Program-made: the position numbers and the translations under genes | Shown: positions 44,874-53,717 of the stretch, one piece after another | Numbering within the stretch: position 1 is the first letter of the stretch | Layout of the letters: each line of letters opens with the position of its first letter | Notes under the pieces: model-generated | The model's input: only the letters and a program-made list of their open reading frames with translations | The model's database searches: none | Told to the model about the DNA's origin: nothing | NCBI RefSeq assembly: GCF_000516555.1 | Contig: NZ_AZSJ01000007.1 | Location: 888,777-952,776, forward strand | Source: Afipia sp. P52-10 | GTDB lineage: Bacteria; Pseudomonadota; Alphaproteobacteria; Rhizobiales; Xanthobacteraceae | Length of the DNA stretch: 64,000 bases | Reading direction: 5' to 3'

Positions 44874-45239
44874 CTACCCGATAAAATGCCGGACAGTTTC
44901 GATGAATTTTCCGACCGAAATCGGCTTCGACAAATATGCTTCGCACCCGCCCTCGCGGATGCGCTCCTCATCGCCCTTCATGGCGAATGCAGTGACGGCA
45001 ACAACCGGAATGGCACTCAGTTCCGGATCGCTCTTGATCCAGCGCGTAACATCGAGGCCCGAGACCTCGGGCAACTGAATATCCATCAGGATCAAGTCCG
45101 GGCGATGACGTCGCACGAGGTCGAGCGCCTCGATCCCCTTGTTGGTGCCAACGGTCTGATAACCATGCGCTTCGAGGAGATCGCGAAAGAGCTTCATATT
45201 CAGCTCGTTGTCTTCGACGATCAGGACGGTCTTTGCCAT
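44874..45239 (-). CDS. divK: Single-domain response regulator DivK
   Basis: Using ATG 45239 the protein has 121 residues, the size of a lone receiver: [20 protein letters not shown], phosphoacceptor Asp53 in [24 protein letters not shown] with the switch Thr and SKPISVGKF with the conserved Lys. DivK is phosphorylated by DivJ- and PleC-type kinases and controls CtrA activity and polarity in alphaproteobacteria. It is the first gene of the divK-pleD pair and diverges from the DUF3572 gene. An upstream in-frame start at 45311 adds non-receiver sequence. Confidence 0.97.
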   Translation of the reverse strand: MAKTVLIVEDNELNMKLFRDLLEAHGYQTVGTNKGIEALDLVRRHRPDLILMDIQLPEVSGLDVTRWIKSDPELSAIPVVAVTAFAMKGDEERIREGGCEAYLSKPISVGKFIETVRHFIG

Positions 45240-45355
45240 CCGCCCCCTCCACCATCCGGGTCGCTTTCCGATTTGCCTCCGCAAAACGGTTCGCCAGGCC
45301 AAAACGGCCATGGCAAGATGATTTAAAATAGAGACGATAGGTTACGGAAAGGCAA

Positions 45356-45664
45356 ATGGAACAGATGACAAAGCGGGCTTTCACCCCAGGGCAAGTGGCT
45401 GAAACTGTGGCGATTCAGGCGCTTTCCTTCCTCGCGCAGGAGCCCGCCCGCCTGGGCCGTTTTCTGGCCGAAACCGGGCTCGGTCCGGAAACGATTCGCA
45501 CCGCCGCCCAGGACAAGACGTTCCTGGTCGCGGTCCTCGACTTCATCCTCAATGACGAAGGTTTGATCGACGATTTCTGCGCCGCGCACGACCTCAAACC
45601 GCGGCAGCTGATCACCGCGCGCGAAGCGCTGGGCGGCCCATCCTGGGAGCGCGACGTGCCGTGA
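45356..45664 (+). CDS. DUF3572 family protein
   Basis: A 102-residue protein predicted to be helical: AETVAIQALSFLAQEPARLG near 16-35, AAQDKTFLVAVLDFILNDEG near 51-70 and DFCAAHDLKPRQLITAREAL near 74-93. This pattern is DUF3572, a small alphaproteobacterial family of unknown function found beside divK-pleD or dinB. The stop overlaps the dinB GTG start by 4 bases (GTGA), suggesting coupling. Confidence 0.9.
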   Translation: MEQMTKRAFTPGQVAETVAIQALSFLAQEPARLGRFLAETGLGPETIRTAAQDKTFLVAVLDFILNDEGLIDDFCAAHDLKPRQLITAREALGGPSWERDVP

Positions 45665-46938
45665 CATCAGCCCTGCCCGCAACCGGCTTTTGCCGCGACT
45701 GCCTGGAGGTGGCCGGCGCGAACGCGGTGCGGTGCAGGCATTGCGGCTCGCCGCGGCTGTTGCGCCATCGGAACCTGTCCGCGCTGGCGATTGCCCATAT
45801 CGACTGTGATGCGTTCTACGCAACCGTCGAGAAGCGCGACAACCCTGACCTCGCCGACAAGCCCGTCGCGGTCGGCGGCGGCAAGCGCGGAGTGGTCTCG
45901 GCTGCATGTTATGTCGCCCGCACCTTTGGCGTGCGTTCGGCAATGCCGATGTTCAAGGCCCGCGCGTTATGTCCCGAACTGGTCGTCATCCCTCCGGACA
46001 TGGCGAAATATGTTCGCATCGGCCGCGAGGTCCGCAGCGCCATGCAGGCGCTAACGCCGCTGGTGGAGCCGCTGTCGATCGACGAGGCGTTTCTCGACCT
46101 GTCCGGAACCGAACGCATCCACCGTTCGATCCCTGCGCTGACGCTGGCCCGCTTCGCCCGCGACATCCAGCGTAACATCGGTATCACCGTCTCGGTCGGC
46201 CTCTCCTGCAACAAGTTCCTTGCCAAGATCGCTTCCGATCTCGACAAGCCGCGCGGGTTCGCCGTGCTCGATCAGGAGGACGGCCGCGCCCTGCTCGCCG
46301 AGAAGCCGGTCAGCTTCATCTACGGCGTCGGGCCTGCGACCCAGCAGCGGCTGGTGCAGCAGGGCTTCCGCCTGATCTCAGACTTCCAGCACGCCGAGGA
46401 GACCGACCTGATGAAGCAATTCGGTCCCGAAGGCCGGCGGCTGTGGCGGCTCGCCCGTGGTATCGACGATCGCAAGGTGGAGCCTGATCGCGATACCAAA
46501 GTCATTTCCGCCGAAACAACCTTCGAGAATGACATCCGCGACCTACCGAGCCTGGAAAGGCGGCTGTGGCGGCTGACCGAAAAAGTCTCCGCGCGGCTGA
46601 AGGCGGCCGAACTTGCCGGGTCGACCATCACGCTGAAACTGAAAACTGCCGACTTTCGTCAGCGCACGCGCGCGCAATCGATCGGCGCGCCGACCCAGCT
46701 CGCCAACCGCATCTTCTCGACCGCGCGTGAATTGCTCGCCAAGGAAATCGACGGCACCGCGTTCCGCCTGATCGGGACAGGCGTCAGTGCGTTGCGACCC
46801 GCATCAGAGGCCGAAGATTCCGATCTGCTCGACCGCCGCTCCGCTCACGCCGAACGCGCGATGGATGCGCTGCGCACCCGTTTCGGCAAGGATGCGGTGA
46901 TCAAAGGCATCGCCTATGAAGGTCCCGAACGGGACTGA
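45661..46938 (+). CDS. dinB: DNA polymerase IV with N-terminal Cys4 motif
   Basis: A GTG start gives 425 residues. The Y-family core has IAHIDCDAFYATVEKRDNPD with Asp48 and SIDEAFLDLSGTE with the Asp-Glu pair near 141, plus the little-finger domain up to about 375. A leading 30-residue stretch carries two CxxC pairs (Cys11/14 and Cys25/28), a small zinc-ribbon pattern not found in E. coli DinB. The enzyme performs error-prone translesion synthesis. It overlaps the DUF3572 gene by 4 bases and converges with eipB. Confidence 0.95.
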   Translation: MTSALPATGFCRDCLEVAGANAVRCRHCGSPRLLRHRNLSALAIAHIDCDAFYATVEKRDNPDLADKPVAVGGGKRGVVSAACYVARTFGVRSAMPMFKARALCPELVVIPPDMAKYVRIGREVRSAMQALTPLVEPLSIDEAFLDLSGTERIHRSIPALTLARFARDIQRNIGITVSVGLSCNKFLAKIASDLDKPRGFAVLDQEDGRALLAEKPVSFIYGVGPATQQRLVQQGFRLISDFQHAEETDLMKQFGPEGRRLWRLARGIDDRKVEPDRDTKVISAETTFENDIRDLPSLERRLWRLTEKVSARLKAAELAGSTITLKLKTADFRQRTRAQSIGAPTQLANRIFSTARELLAKEIDGTAFRLIGTGVSALRPASEAEDSDLLDRRSAHAERAMDALRTRFGKDAVIKGIAYEGPERD

Positions 46939-46957
46939 GCCCTGTCAGTGACAGGGC
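46939..46957. terminator. Shared hairpin between convergent dinB and eipB
   Basis: GCCCTGTC pairs with GACAGGGC around an AGT loop. It begins right after the dinB stop and overlaps the end of eipB, so one element could serve both transcripts. Confidence 0.55.
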
Positions 46958-47832
46958 TTCGTCGTCTTCGCGTCGAACTTGCTCATGGCGCCGGCAATGA
47001 CAAAGTCGTTGTAGTCCAGCGTCAGCGCCCGCGAGACGCCGTTTTCGTAGAGCTCGAACGACATCGAATAGGACGGCGTCTGCTCGCCAGAGCCCGACTT
47101 CGCATTGCGATCGTAGTAGCTCACGGTCACCGGCCAGCGCGTCATGCTCTTGAGTGCCGCATTCTCCGTGCCGATGTCGGGCTGCGTGGGCGCACGCGAT
47201 CCCGGGATCGGCTGCCCGATCACCGTCATCGTGTTGTAGACCTTTTCGCCATTGTCGGAGCCGTCGTACACGGACAGTTCGAGAATGCTCTTGCCGGCGC
47301 GGGCCGCCTCGATGATGCGGTTGACCTGCTCGGTCGGGAAGACAATGTCCTTGTCGAGCGTGAAGGTCTTGGCCTCGGGCTGCTTCAGCTTGACGACAAT
47401 CCCATCCTTGGTCCGTTCGGCAGAGCCGTCCACCGAACCGGTGCTCTCGTCGTTCATGCGGGTCTCGATCTTGAAGCGATAGCTCGCCCCCTTGCCCTCC
47501 TCCCAGCTCGATGAGCGAAGATCGCTGACCACCATCTTGCCTTCGCCGGTGTTCAACCGCGACACTTGGCGGAAGTCGGTGGTATAACCCTCGCACTCGC
47601 TGCCGGAGAAATTGTAGACGATGCGTCCTTCCGCCGCTTCGATCGACGGACTGCGGCGCGACGTCTTCAGGCTGAGGTCGTAAGCCGCCTGATGCGCGAG
47701 AAACGGTGCGACTGTCGCCGCCTGCCCGCGGCTGCTGGCACCATCCCACGCGAAGGCCGCCGCTGTGACGGCCAGTATGGCACCTAGCCGGACTCCGGGG
47801 CGCGCAAACGACGACATCCAAGGTGAAGGCAT
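46945..47832 (-). CDS. eipB: Cell-envelope integrity protein EipB (DUF1849)
   Basis: The 295-residue protein (start MPSPWMSSFARP at 47832 with GGGAGA upstream) has a signal peptide and a beta-rich DUF1849 domain: AAYDLSLKTSRRSPSIEAAEG, YNFSGSECEGYTTDFRQ, FELYENGVSRALTLDYNDF and KPCH at the end. The early Cys in SECEG and the last Cys in KPCH match the disulfide pair reported for Brucella EipB, a periplasmic lipid-binding spiral-like protein needed for envelope integrity. Function here is by homology. The gene converges with dinB. Confidence 0.92.
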   Translation of the reverse strand: MPSPWMSSFARPGVRLGAILAVTAAAFAWDGASSRGQAATVAPFLAHQAAYDLSLKTSRRSPSIEAAEGRIVYNFSGSECEGYTTDFRQVSRLNTGEGKMVVSDLRSSSWEEGKGASYRFKIETRMNDESTGSVDGSAERTKDGIVVKLKQPEAKTFTLDKDIVFPTEQVNRIIEAARAGKSILELSVYDGSDNGEKVYNTMTVIGQPIPGSRAPTQPDIGTENAALKSMTRWPVTVSYYDRNAKSGSGEQTPSYSMSFELYENGVSRALTLDYNDFVIAGAMSKFDAKTTKPCH

Positions 47833-48036
47833 AAAGTCTCCCAGGTCAGGAATCATTCCAAATCTGATCCGGCTTCGCCGCCGTAAACAAGACATAAGTC
47901 GTTCACAAGAAGCGGCGGACACAATCGATCCCGGCCGCGGCGACGGGAGCCGGACCGACCGCCTTGCATGCGCCCGCATGATGGGCAAAAAGAGGCGGAG
48001 TTTCATCAAACGGGCGTGACCCGAAGGGACATTCAG

Positions 48037-48504
48037 ATGGCAGGGACTGTCGAACAGAAGCTCGCGGCGCAGGGGATCGTGCTGCAGGAGCCGGTCGCTC
48101 CGGTGGCGAACTATGTGGGCTTCGTCCGCACCGGAAATCTTCTGATCTGCTCGGGCCAGATCTGCCTCGGTGCCGATGGCAAGCTGATCGCCAAGGGCAA
48201 ACTCGGCAAGGACGTGAGTGTCGAGCAGGGCGTGGCTGCTGCGCGCGGCTGCGCGGTCAACCTGCTGGCGCAGGTCAAGGCCGCGCTCGGCGATCTCGAC
48301 AAGGTGACGCGGGTCGTCCGCCTCGGCGGCTTCGTCAACAGCGCGCCGGATTTCGTCGATGGACCGAAGGTGCTGAACGGCGCCTCCGACCTGATGGTTG
48401 CGGTCTTCGGCGACAAGGGCCGCCATGCACGTTCTACTGTCGGCGTCGCCTCCCTGCCGGCGGACGCCGCGGTCGAGGTCGAGGCGATCTTCGAGGTGGC
48501 CTGA
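48037..48504 (+). CDS. RidA/YjgF-family protein (long type)
   Basis: ATG 48037 gives 155 residues, longer than canonical RidA (about 128). It has the chorismate-mutase-like fold: GNLLICSGQICLGADG near 36-51, ALGDLDKVTRVVRLGGFVNS near 88-107 and HARSTVGVASLPADAAVEVE near 128-147. The Arg in HARS is the position that binds substrate carboxylate in deaminating Rid proteins, so enamine/imine deamination is possible. It belongs to the longer branch also annotated as endoribonuclease L-PSP-like; the substrate is unknown. It is followed by a phosphodiesterase gene. Confidence 0.9.
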   Translation: MAGTVEQKLAAQGIVLQEPVAPVANYVGFVRTGNLLICSGQICLGADGKLIAKGKLGKDVSVEQGVAAARGCAVNLLAQVKAALGDLDKVTRVVRLGGFVNSAPDFVDGPKVLNGASDLMVAVFGDKGRHARSTVGVASLPADAAVEVEAIFEVA

Positions 48505-48588
48505 CCATGAGTGCGGCACCCGACCCACAGGGCCGCGCCAGCCTAAGCTGGAGATAGGTTTTCGGATCAGGTGCATGACGGAACGATC

Positions 48589-49344
48589 ATGATGCGCGCG
48601 CCGGCGTGGCTAACCGCAAGGCCGATCGCCCATCGCGGTCTGCACGACCGCGCGCGCGGAATCGTCGAGAACATGCCGGCGGCGGTCACAGCCGCCATCG
48701 CTGGCAACTTCAGCATCGAGGTGGACCTGCAGCTCTCCGCCGATGGCGAGGCGATGGTGCATCATGACGATGTCCTTGGCCGGCTCAACGAGGGCCGCGA
48801 CAGGCTGGTCGCCCTGACGGCCGCGCAATTACAGCGGGTGGCCTTCAGGGACACCGCCGAGCGGATGATGACGCTCGGCGAATTGTGCGATCTGGTTGCT
48901 GGCCGCGTTGCGCTCGTGATCGAGGTCAAGAGCCACTATGACGGCGACCGCAAACTGGTGGCCCGCCTCGCAGAGGTCCTGAAGTCCTATCGCGGGCCAG
49001 CCGTGGCGATGTCGTTCGATCCGGACCAAGTGATGGCGCTGAAGCAAACCGCGCCGGACCTCATTCGCGGCATTGTCGCCCAGCGGACCTACGACGACGC
49101 TTATTGGAGCAAGCTGCCGGCGGAAAGGAAACGCACCATGCTGGGCCTGCGCCATGGCTTCCGCACCCAGCCGCATTTCGTGGCCTACTGGGTCAATGAA
49201 TTGCCGGCGCCGGCGCCATGGATCGCCCGCAACCTGTTCGGCTGCTCCCTTCTGACCTGGACCGTGCGCACAGCGGAACAACGCCAGTGCGCGGCCCGTT
49301 ACGCCGACCAGATGATTTTCGAAGGCTTCGTGCCGGAGCGTTGA
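48589..49344 (+). CDS. Glycerophosphodiester phosphodiesterase
   Basis: From ATG 48589 the protein has 251 residues (a GTG at 48571 would add six). The GDPD TIM-barrel motifs are present: PIAHRGLHDRARGIVENM near 12-29, IEVDLQLSADGEAMVHHDD near 44-62 with the metal-binding Glu, Asp and His, and VALVIEVKSHYDGD. It hydrolyses glycerophosphodiesters to glycerol-3-phosphate and an alcohol. No signal peptide is seen, so it is probably cytoplasmic. It lies between the RidA gene and a GNAT-like gene on the same strand. Confidence 0.9.
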   Translation: MMRAPAWLTARPIAHRGLHDRARGIVENMPAAVTAAIAGNFSIEVDLQLSADGEAMVHHDDVLGRLNEGRDRLVALTAAQLQRVAFRDTAERMMTLGELCDLVAGRVALVIEVKSHYDGDRKLVARLAEVLKSYRGPAVAMSFDPDQVMALKQTAPDLIRGIVAQRTYDDAYWSKLPAERKRTMLGLRHGFRTQPHFVAYWVNELPAPAPWIARNLFGCSLLTWTVRTAEQRQCAARYADQMIFEGFVPER

Positions 49345-49446
49345 ATAGCCGGGTATCGGTTATGCCGCTGCCGGCGAGCGCTGAAGTGGCATTGGCCCCC
49401 TTCGATCTGCTAATCTGGTGGAACCAGCGGACAATTTCCGGTCCTC

Positions 49447-50694
49447 ATGTCCTCTTCCGACATCGAACTTCAAGCGGTTCCCTCGATCGGCGATATTCCC
49501 GCCGAGGCATGGGATGCGTGCGCCAATCCCGGCGGAAAGCGCGATGCTGGCGAATCCACTGGCGGCGCAAGTTTGCCCGGAAGCGGCTCGTGCGAAGGTT
49601 TGCGGGAGCGCTACAACCCCTTTGTCACACACGCGTTTTATCATGCACTGGAAGCCTCGCGCTCGGCCTGGCCGCGCACCGGCTGGGCGGCCCAGCACCT
49701 GATTGCCAGGCGTGGCGGCACCATCATCGGTGTCGTCCCGTGCTACCTGAAATCGCACTCGCGCGGCGAATACGTCTTCGATGCCGGCTGGGCCGATGCC
49801 TATGAGCGCGCCGGGGGGCGCTATTACCCGAAGCTGCAGGTCTCGGTGCCGTTCACACCAGCAACAGGCCCTCGCCTGCTGGTCCGCGGCGACATTTCGG
49901 ACGCGCGACAGGTGCGCGAACTGCTCGTCAAAGGACTGATGGCCCTGTGCCGGACTGTGCAAGCCTCCTCGGTTCACGTCACCTTCGCCCAGAGGGACGA
50001 ATGGGAGCTGCTCGCAAGCTCTGGCTTCCTGCAGCGAACCGATCGGCAATTCCACTGGCAAAACGAGGGCTATGCGACGTTCGACGACTTTCTCGGAGCC
50101 TTGAATTCGCGCCACCGCAAGGCGATCAAGCGCGAACGTCGCGAAGCAGTCGCCCCAGGCATTACCATCGAACACCTGACCGGCAACGACCTGACAGAAG
50201 ACGCCTTCGACGCCTTCTTTGATTTTTACCAGGAAACCGGCTCGCGCAAATGGGGCTCCCCCTATCTGACACGCGACTTCTATACCCGCGTCGCCGAGAC
50301 CATGGCCGACGACATTCTCCTGGTCATGGCGAAACGCAATGGTCGCTGGATCGCTGGCGCCATCAACTTCATTGGCTCCGATACTCTGTTCGGCCGTCAT
50401 TGGGGCGCCATTGAGCATCACCCCTTCCTGCATTTCGAGGTCTGCTACTACCAGGCGATCGAGTTCGCGATCCGACGCAAACTGAAGCGTGTGGAAGCCG
50501 GCGCCCAGGGCGAGCACAAGCTCGCGCGCGGCTACCTGCCGAAAGAGACTTATTCGGCCCACTACATTCCGGACCCCGGATTCCGTCATGCCGTCGCCGA
50601 CTATCTCAAGCGCGAGCGGCAATATGTAGCGCAGTCCGTCGACGAACTCGCCGACTATGCTCCCTTCCGCAAGGGCGACGGCGACGGATCTTGA
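49447..50694 (+). CDS. GNAT-like 'peptidogalycan biosynthesis' family protein (DUF482)
   Basis: The 415-residue protein matches the DUF482 branch of acyltransferases. Features are WDACANPGG near 17-25, NPFVTHAFYHALEAS near 57-71, LNSRHRKAIKRERREA near 218-233 and VEAGAQGEHKLARGYLPKET near 356-375. The family is described as related to GNAT/FemAB proteins, which transfer acyl or aminoacyl groups; the substrate here is unknown. Start at ATG 49447 is a best guess. Confidence 0.9.
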   Translation: MSSSDIELQAVPSIGDIPAEAWDACANPGGKRDAGESTGGASLPGSGSCEGLRERYNPFVTHAFYHALEASRSAWPRTGWAAQHLIARRGGTIIGVVPCYLKSHSRGEYVFDAGWADAYERAGGRYYPKLQVSVPFTPATGPRLLVRGDISDARQVRELLVKGLMALCRTVQASSVHVTFAQRDEWELLASSGFLQRTDRQFHWQNEGYATFDDFLGALNSRHRKAIKRERREAVAPGITIEHLTGNDLTEDAFDAFFDFYQETGSRKWGSPYLTRDFYTRVAETMADDILLVMAKRNGRWIAGAINFIGSDTLFGRHWGAIEHHPFLHFEVCYYQAIEFAIRRKLKRVEAGAQGEHKLARGYLPKETYSAHYIPDPGFRHAVADYLKRERQYVAQSVDELADYAPFRKGDGDGS

Positions 50695-50803
50695 CCGCGC
50701 TATTGCCTTTTGCTGAGGATGATCGCGAGACGTGAACTAATCAACGGACAGTGATCCCCCGGAGAAGGCGGGAAACGACAGCAGCAGAAGCAGGACGATA
50801 CGC

Positions 50804-51232
50804 ATGACCGCCTACGACACCAACAATATCTTCGCCAAGATCCTGCGCGGCGAGCTGCCTGCCTTCAAAATTTACGAGGACGACAAGACTTTCGTCTTTC
50901 TCGACATCATGCCGCGCTGCCCGGGCCATGCACTGGTGATCCCGAAAGCACCGGCCCGTAATATCCTCGACATCACGCCGGATGATTTCGCGGCCGTCGC
51001 CCGCACCACTCACAAGATCGCCGCCGCCGCGAAGCGCGCCTTCAACGCCGATGGCATCACCATCCAGCAGTTTTCCGAGGCTGCCGGCGGACAAGTGGTC
51101 TTCCACCTGCACATGCATGTGATGCCCCGCCAGGATGGCGTAGCCCTGTTGCCGCCCGCGAGCCGCAAAGAGGACCTGAAGGTCCTCGAGGACCATGCCA
51201 CGCGCCTGATCGCCGCCCTGAAAACAACCTGA
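50804..51232 (+). CDS. HIT-family nucleotide hydrolase/transferase
   Basis: This 142-residue HIT protein has IFAKILRGELPAFKIYEDDK at the start and the histidine triad HLHMHVMPR (His101, 103, 105) near the C terminus. Such enzymes hydrolyse dinucleoside polyphosphates or AMP-lysine type conjugates (Hint/Fhit relatives). The exact substrate is unknown. It is a single gene, followed by a repeat-rich gap. Confidence 0.94.
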   Translation: MTAYDTNNIFAKILRGELPAFKIYEDDKTFVFLDIMPRCPGHALVIPKAPARNILDITPDDFAAVARTTHKIAAAAKRAFNADGITIQQFSEAAGGQVVFHLHMHVMPRQDGVALLPPASRKEDLKVLEDHATRLIAALKTT

Positions 51233-51246
51233 TCCGACCGAGCTGC

Positions 51247-51353
51247 TTCATCCTGAGGCGGCCGCACCGCCGCCGTCTCGAAGAATGATGATGAAACTGC
51301 ACCGGCCTCATGGTTCGAGACGCCGGCCGCGCGCACGGCTCCTCACCATGAGG
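51247..51353. repeat. Bradyrhizobiaceae-type intergenic repeat after the HIT gene
   Basis: CCTCATGGT (51306-51314) is inverted as ACCATGAGG (51345-51353) with TCGAGACGC and CTCCTCACC words inside. An adjoining part has TTCATC and GATGAA ends (51248-51252 and 51290-51295). The CATGGTTCGAGACGC...CTCCTCACCATGAGG pattern is recalled as a frequent repeat between genes in Bradyrhizobium genomes. Confidence 0.6.
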
Positions 51354-51382
51354 ACCTCGCGCTTGTCCTATGAACCGGCCTT

Positions 51383-52006
51383 CTACCCGTTCGACCACAA
51401 CCGCGTTGTGTAGGCTTCCGCGACCGTGTCGTCGATCTGCTTGGCGACAGCTTCGCCCTCGCCGATCTTCGGCGCGATAATCTTGCCGAATGAGATGCGC
51501 TGGGCCGCAGGCCACGATTCCGGCTCCCACAGCTTCGCGCGCAGGAATGCGCGGGCGCAATGAAAGAAGCACTTCTCGATGTGTACACGGATCGCCAGCA
51601 GCGCGGGGCGGTTGTCCGAGCCGAGCTTGTTCAGCAGATCGGCATCGTTGAAGATTTCAGCGCGACCGGAAAGACGCAGCGTTTCGCCGGTGCGCGGGCG
51701 CAGGTAGATCATGCCCACCCGCCCGGTGGCAATGATGTTGGTCAGGCCATAGGCGAGACGGTTGCCGGTACGTTCGGGCACCAGCAGCGTCCTGTCGTCC
51801 TCGATGAGCGTAAAGCCCGGCTCGTCCCCCTTCGGCGAGACCTCCACCGTACCGGCTTCATCAGCCGTGGCGAGAAGGGCAAACGGGCTCGTGCTGATGA
51901 AGTCCTTGGCCTGATCGTCCAGCGCAGGCATGACTTTCAGCTTGGTGGTCTCGCGCGGCTCCTGCAGGATCGCCCGAAGCTGTTCGACGGTGGTGATGCG
52001 CGCCAT
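51383..52006 (-). CDS. PPOX-class FMN-dependent flavoprotein
   Basis: ATG 52006 (GGGAG 8 bases upstream) gives 207 residues. It is a split-barrel pyridoxamine-5'-phosphate-oxidase-like protein: KDFISTSPFALLATADEAGT near 34-53, EVSPKGDEPGFTLIEDDRTL near 55-74 and GRVGMIYLRPRTGETLRLSG near 95-114, all features of a DR_2398-type MSMEG-like family of FMN proteins. A substrate cannot be inferred. Confidence 0.9.
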   Translation of the reverse strand: MARITTVEQLRAILQEPRETTKLKVMPALDDQAKDFISTSPFALLATADEAGTVEVSPKGDEPGFTLIEDDRTLLVPERTGNRLAYGLTNIIATGRVGMIYLRPRTGETLRLSGRAEIFNDADLLNKLGSDNRPALLAIRVHIEKCFFHCARAFLRAKLWEPESWPAAQRISFGKIIAPKIGEGEAVAKQIDDTVAEAYTTRLWSNG

Positions 52007-52125
52007 GATCAATCTCCCGGCTCAGTCCCCGGACGCAGATAGCTACCCTAGCGCAAACGGCGCATGATGGACATGCTGCGAATTCCACGCCGTCCCGGAA
52101 TCGTTCAAAGCGCTGAGCGTCGCGC

Positions 52126-52581
52126 CTATGGCGAGTGAGCGCAACGATCTGGCTTGAGATCGATCAGCGGCGTTCCGTCGAGACAATCGAGCCCGCGCAC
52201 CGAGACGATGTTGCCGGCGATGCCGAGGAGTGTCACCGCCGACAATCCGATCGGATTGGGGCGCACCGGTGAACGCAGCGCGAACGTGCCTGCCGTCACG
52301 CCATTGCTGCGCGGGCTTTGGGTGACGAGATCGCGGCGCGACTGGTGCAGCCAGTACAGCACCTGAATGGTCTCGAACGTCTCCAATCCCTTCAAGCCGG
52401 CAACCCACGGCTCGAACATCTCGATGCGGCAGAGCGGACCATCGAGGCGCCCCTGCCGTGGCGTTTCGGCCCGCGTCTTCCACGGTGTATGGATGCGGCC
52501 GATGAATTCGAGTCCGGCATCGCGCGCCTGTGGCGAAGCAACGGCAACTTCGCCCATACGAATCTCGTTGATGTCCGTCAT
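52126..52581 (-). CDS. trmO: tRNA (N6-threonylcarbamoyladenosine-37) methyltransferase TrmO/TsaA
   Basis: With ATG 52581 and AGGAG upstream the protein has 151 residues. TsaA signatures are visible: FIGRIHTPWKTRAETPRQG near 26-44, EMFEPWVAGLKGLETFETI near 55-73, and RSPVRPNPIGLSAVTLLGI near 104-122. The family adds a methyl group to the t6A base at position 37 of some tRNAs using SAM. Its start lies 11 bases after the stop of azlD, so it may be the third gene of an azlC-azlD-trmO unit. Confidence 0.93.
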   Translation of the reverse strand: MTDINEIRMGEVAVASPQARDAGLEFIGRIHTPWKTRAETPRQGRLDGPLCRIEMFEPWVAGLKGLETFETIQVLYWLHQSRRDLVTQSPRSNGVTAGTFALRSPVRPNPIGLSAVTLLGIAGNIVSVRGLDCLDGTPLIDLKPDRCAHSP

Positions 52582-52592
52582 TGGGCCCTCTC

Positions 52593-52937
52593 CTACCCCA
52601 GCCACCACTTGCCGCCGAGCAGCACCAGTTCCGAAGCGATCACTCCCGCCAGCACCGATCGCTTCACCAGAAGATAGACGAGAAAACCTACCACGACAGC
52701 TGCAAATCGGACCGGCGTGGGCATCGTCGCGAGCGCGCCCGGCGGCATGATCAGGATCTGCATGACGACGCAGCCAATGATGGCGGTGGCGACCGCCCTG
52801 ACCCAGACGAGAATCTCGGCGCCCTCGTCGATCCGGCGGCCGGCGAGGAAGCCGAACACACGCCAGATGCCGTTCGGCAGCACCCCCGCCAGCAGCAGCA
52901 CGCCGATCGCCTGCCAATCGCCGATGAACGTGCTCAC
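52593..52937 (-). CDS. azlD: AzlD branched-chain amino acid export subunit
   Basis: A GTG start (52937, GGAGG before it) gives 114 residues of an AzlD membrane protein: about four hydrophobic spans, with GVLLLAGVLPNGIWRVFGFL near 12-31 (the family's PN..WR pattern) and IGCVVMQILIMPPGALATMP near 52-71. AzlD pairs with AzlC to export branched-chain amino acids or analogues. GTGA overlap with azlC means translational coupling. Confidence 0.92.
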   Translation of the reverse strand: MSTFIGDWQAIGVLLLAGVLPNGIWRVFGFLAGRRIDEGAEILVWVRAVATAIIGCVVMQILIMPPGALATMPTPVRFAAVVVGFLVYLLVKRSVLAGVIASELVLLGGKWWLG

Positions 52938-53683
52938 GGAACCCTCCGCAACCGATGCACGCCGTAAGCAATGGTTCCGGCCGACACACCGGCAATCAAC
53001 ATATCGATGCCGGTGTTCAAAAACGCGGCGAGCGGCATCAGTCCGAGGCCAAGACCGAGCGCCAACCGGTCCACCAGTTGCTTGCTGTTGGTTGCCGTCG
53101 TCAAAAGGAAGCTGATCGGCGTCAGAAACAGCACCGCAGCACCGAAGAGCGGTGGCAATGCCGCGGCCAGAGTGTAGCCGGCGATGGTGGAGACCACCGT
53201 CGAGAGCATCACGCCGCAGCCGAGACCATTGACGAAAGCCACTCGCCGTTCGCGCGGAATGCCGGGCACCAGGCGCATGCTTTCGACCCAGACGGTCACG
53301 GCGATGAAATGGGTCGGCAGGATGAGGTGCCACGCCCTCGTCTTCGGCCCGCGCAGCATCGGCAAGAGCGAGACCACCATCGGCATCAGCCGGATCGCGC
53401 TGAGCGTAACTGCGATCGCGGCCTGAACCACCGTCCCGCTGCCTCCAAGCGCGGTCAGGAGGATCATCTGCGCGGGAGCAGCCCAGACCAGCGTGGTTCC
53501 AAGCAGCGCCCAGAGCAGGCTGAAGCCGAGGTCGTGCGCGAGCGCGCCGACACCGAGATAGGTTGCAAACAGCGTATACGTCAGGATGGTGCGATAGGCC
53601 GCAGCGACGCCCCTTGTGAACGCGCCAAGCGAGGTGGCCCAGTTACCGCCGGTAGAAAGAGTAGCTGTCGGGTCGGTTTGCAC
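52934..53683 (-). CDS. azlC: AzlC branched-chain amino acid permease
   Basis: A GTG start gives 249 residues and several membrane spans. AzlC features are FATYLGVGALAHDLGFSLLW near 39-58, VWAAPAQMILLTALGGSGT near 66-84 and TLSAIRLMPMVVSLLPMLRG near 93-112. It is the large subunit of the AzlCD exporter. It diverges from a luciferase-like oxidoreductase gene across 225 bases that hold a TGACGCA inverted repeat. Confidence 0.94.
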   Translation of the reverse strand: MQTDPTATLSTGGNWATSLGAFTRGVAAAYRTILTYTLFATYLGVGALAHDLGFSLLWALLGTTLVWAAPAQMILLTALGGSGTVVQAAIAVTLSAIRLMPMVVSLLPMLRGPKTRAWHLILPTHFIAVTVWVESMRLVPGIPRERRVAFVNGLGCGVMLSTVVSTIAGYTLAAALPPLFGAAVLFLTPISFLLTTATNSKQLVDRLALGLGLGLMPLAAFLNTGIDMLIAGVSAGTIAYGVHRLRRVP

Positions 53684-53690
53684 CGCGCCA

Positions 53691-53717
53691 TGACGCAGAT
53701 CGTACCTGGGTGCGTCA
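53691..53717. promoter_or_regulatory. TGACGCA inverted repeat in the azlC divergent region
   Basis: TGACGCA (53691-53697) is inverted as TGCGTCA (53711-53717). It lies 8 bases upstream of the azlC start and 192 bases from the divergent gene. A further TGCGTCA occurs near 53754-53760. It may be an operator (for example of an Lrp/AsnC regulator), not shown. Confidence 0.35.
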
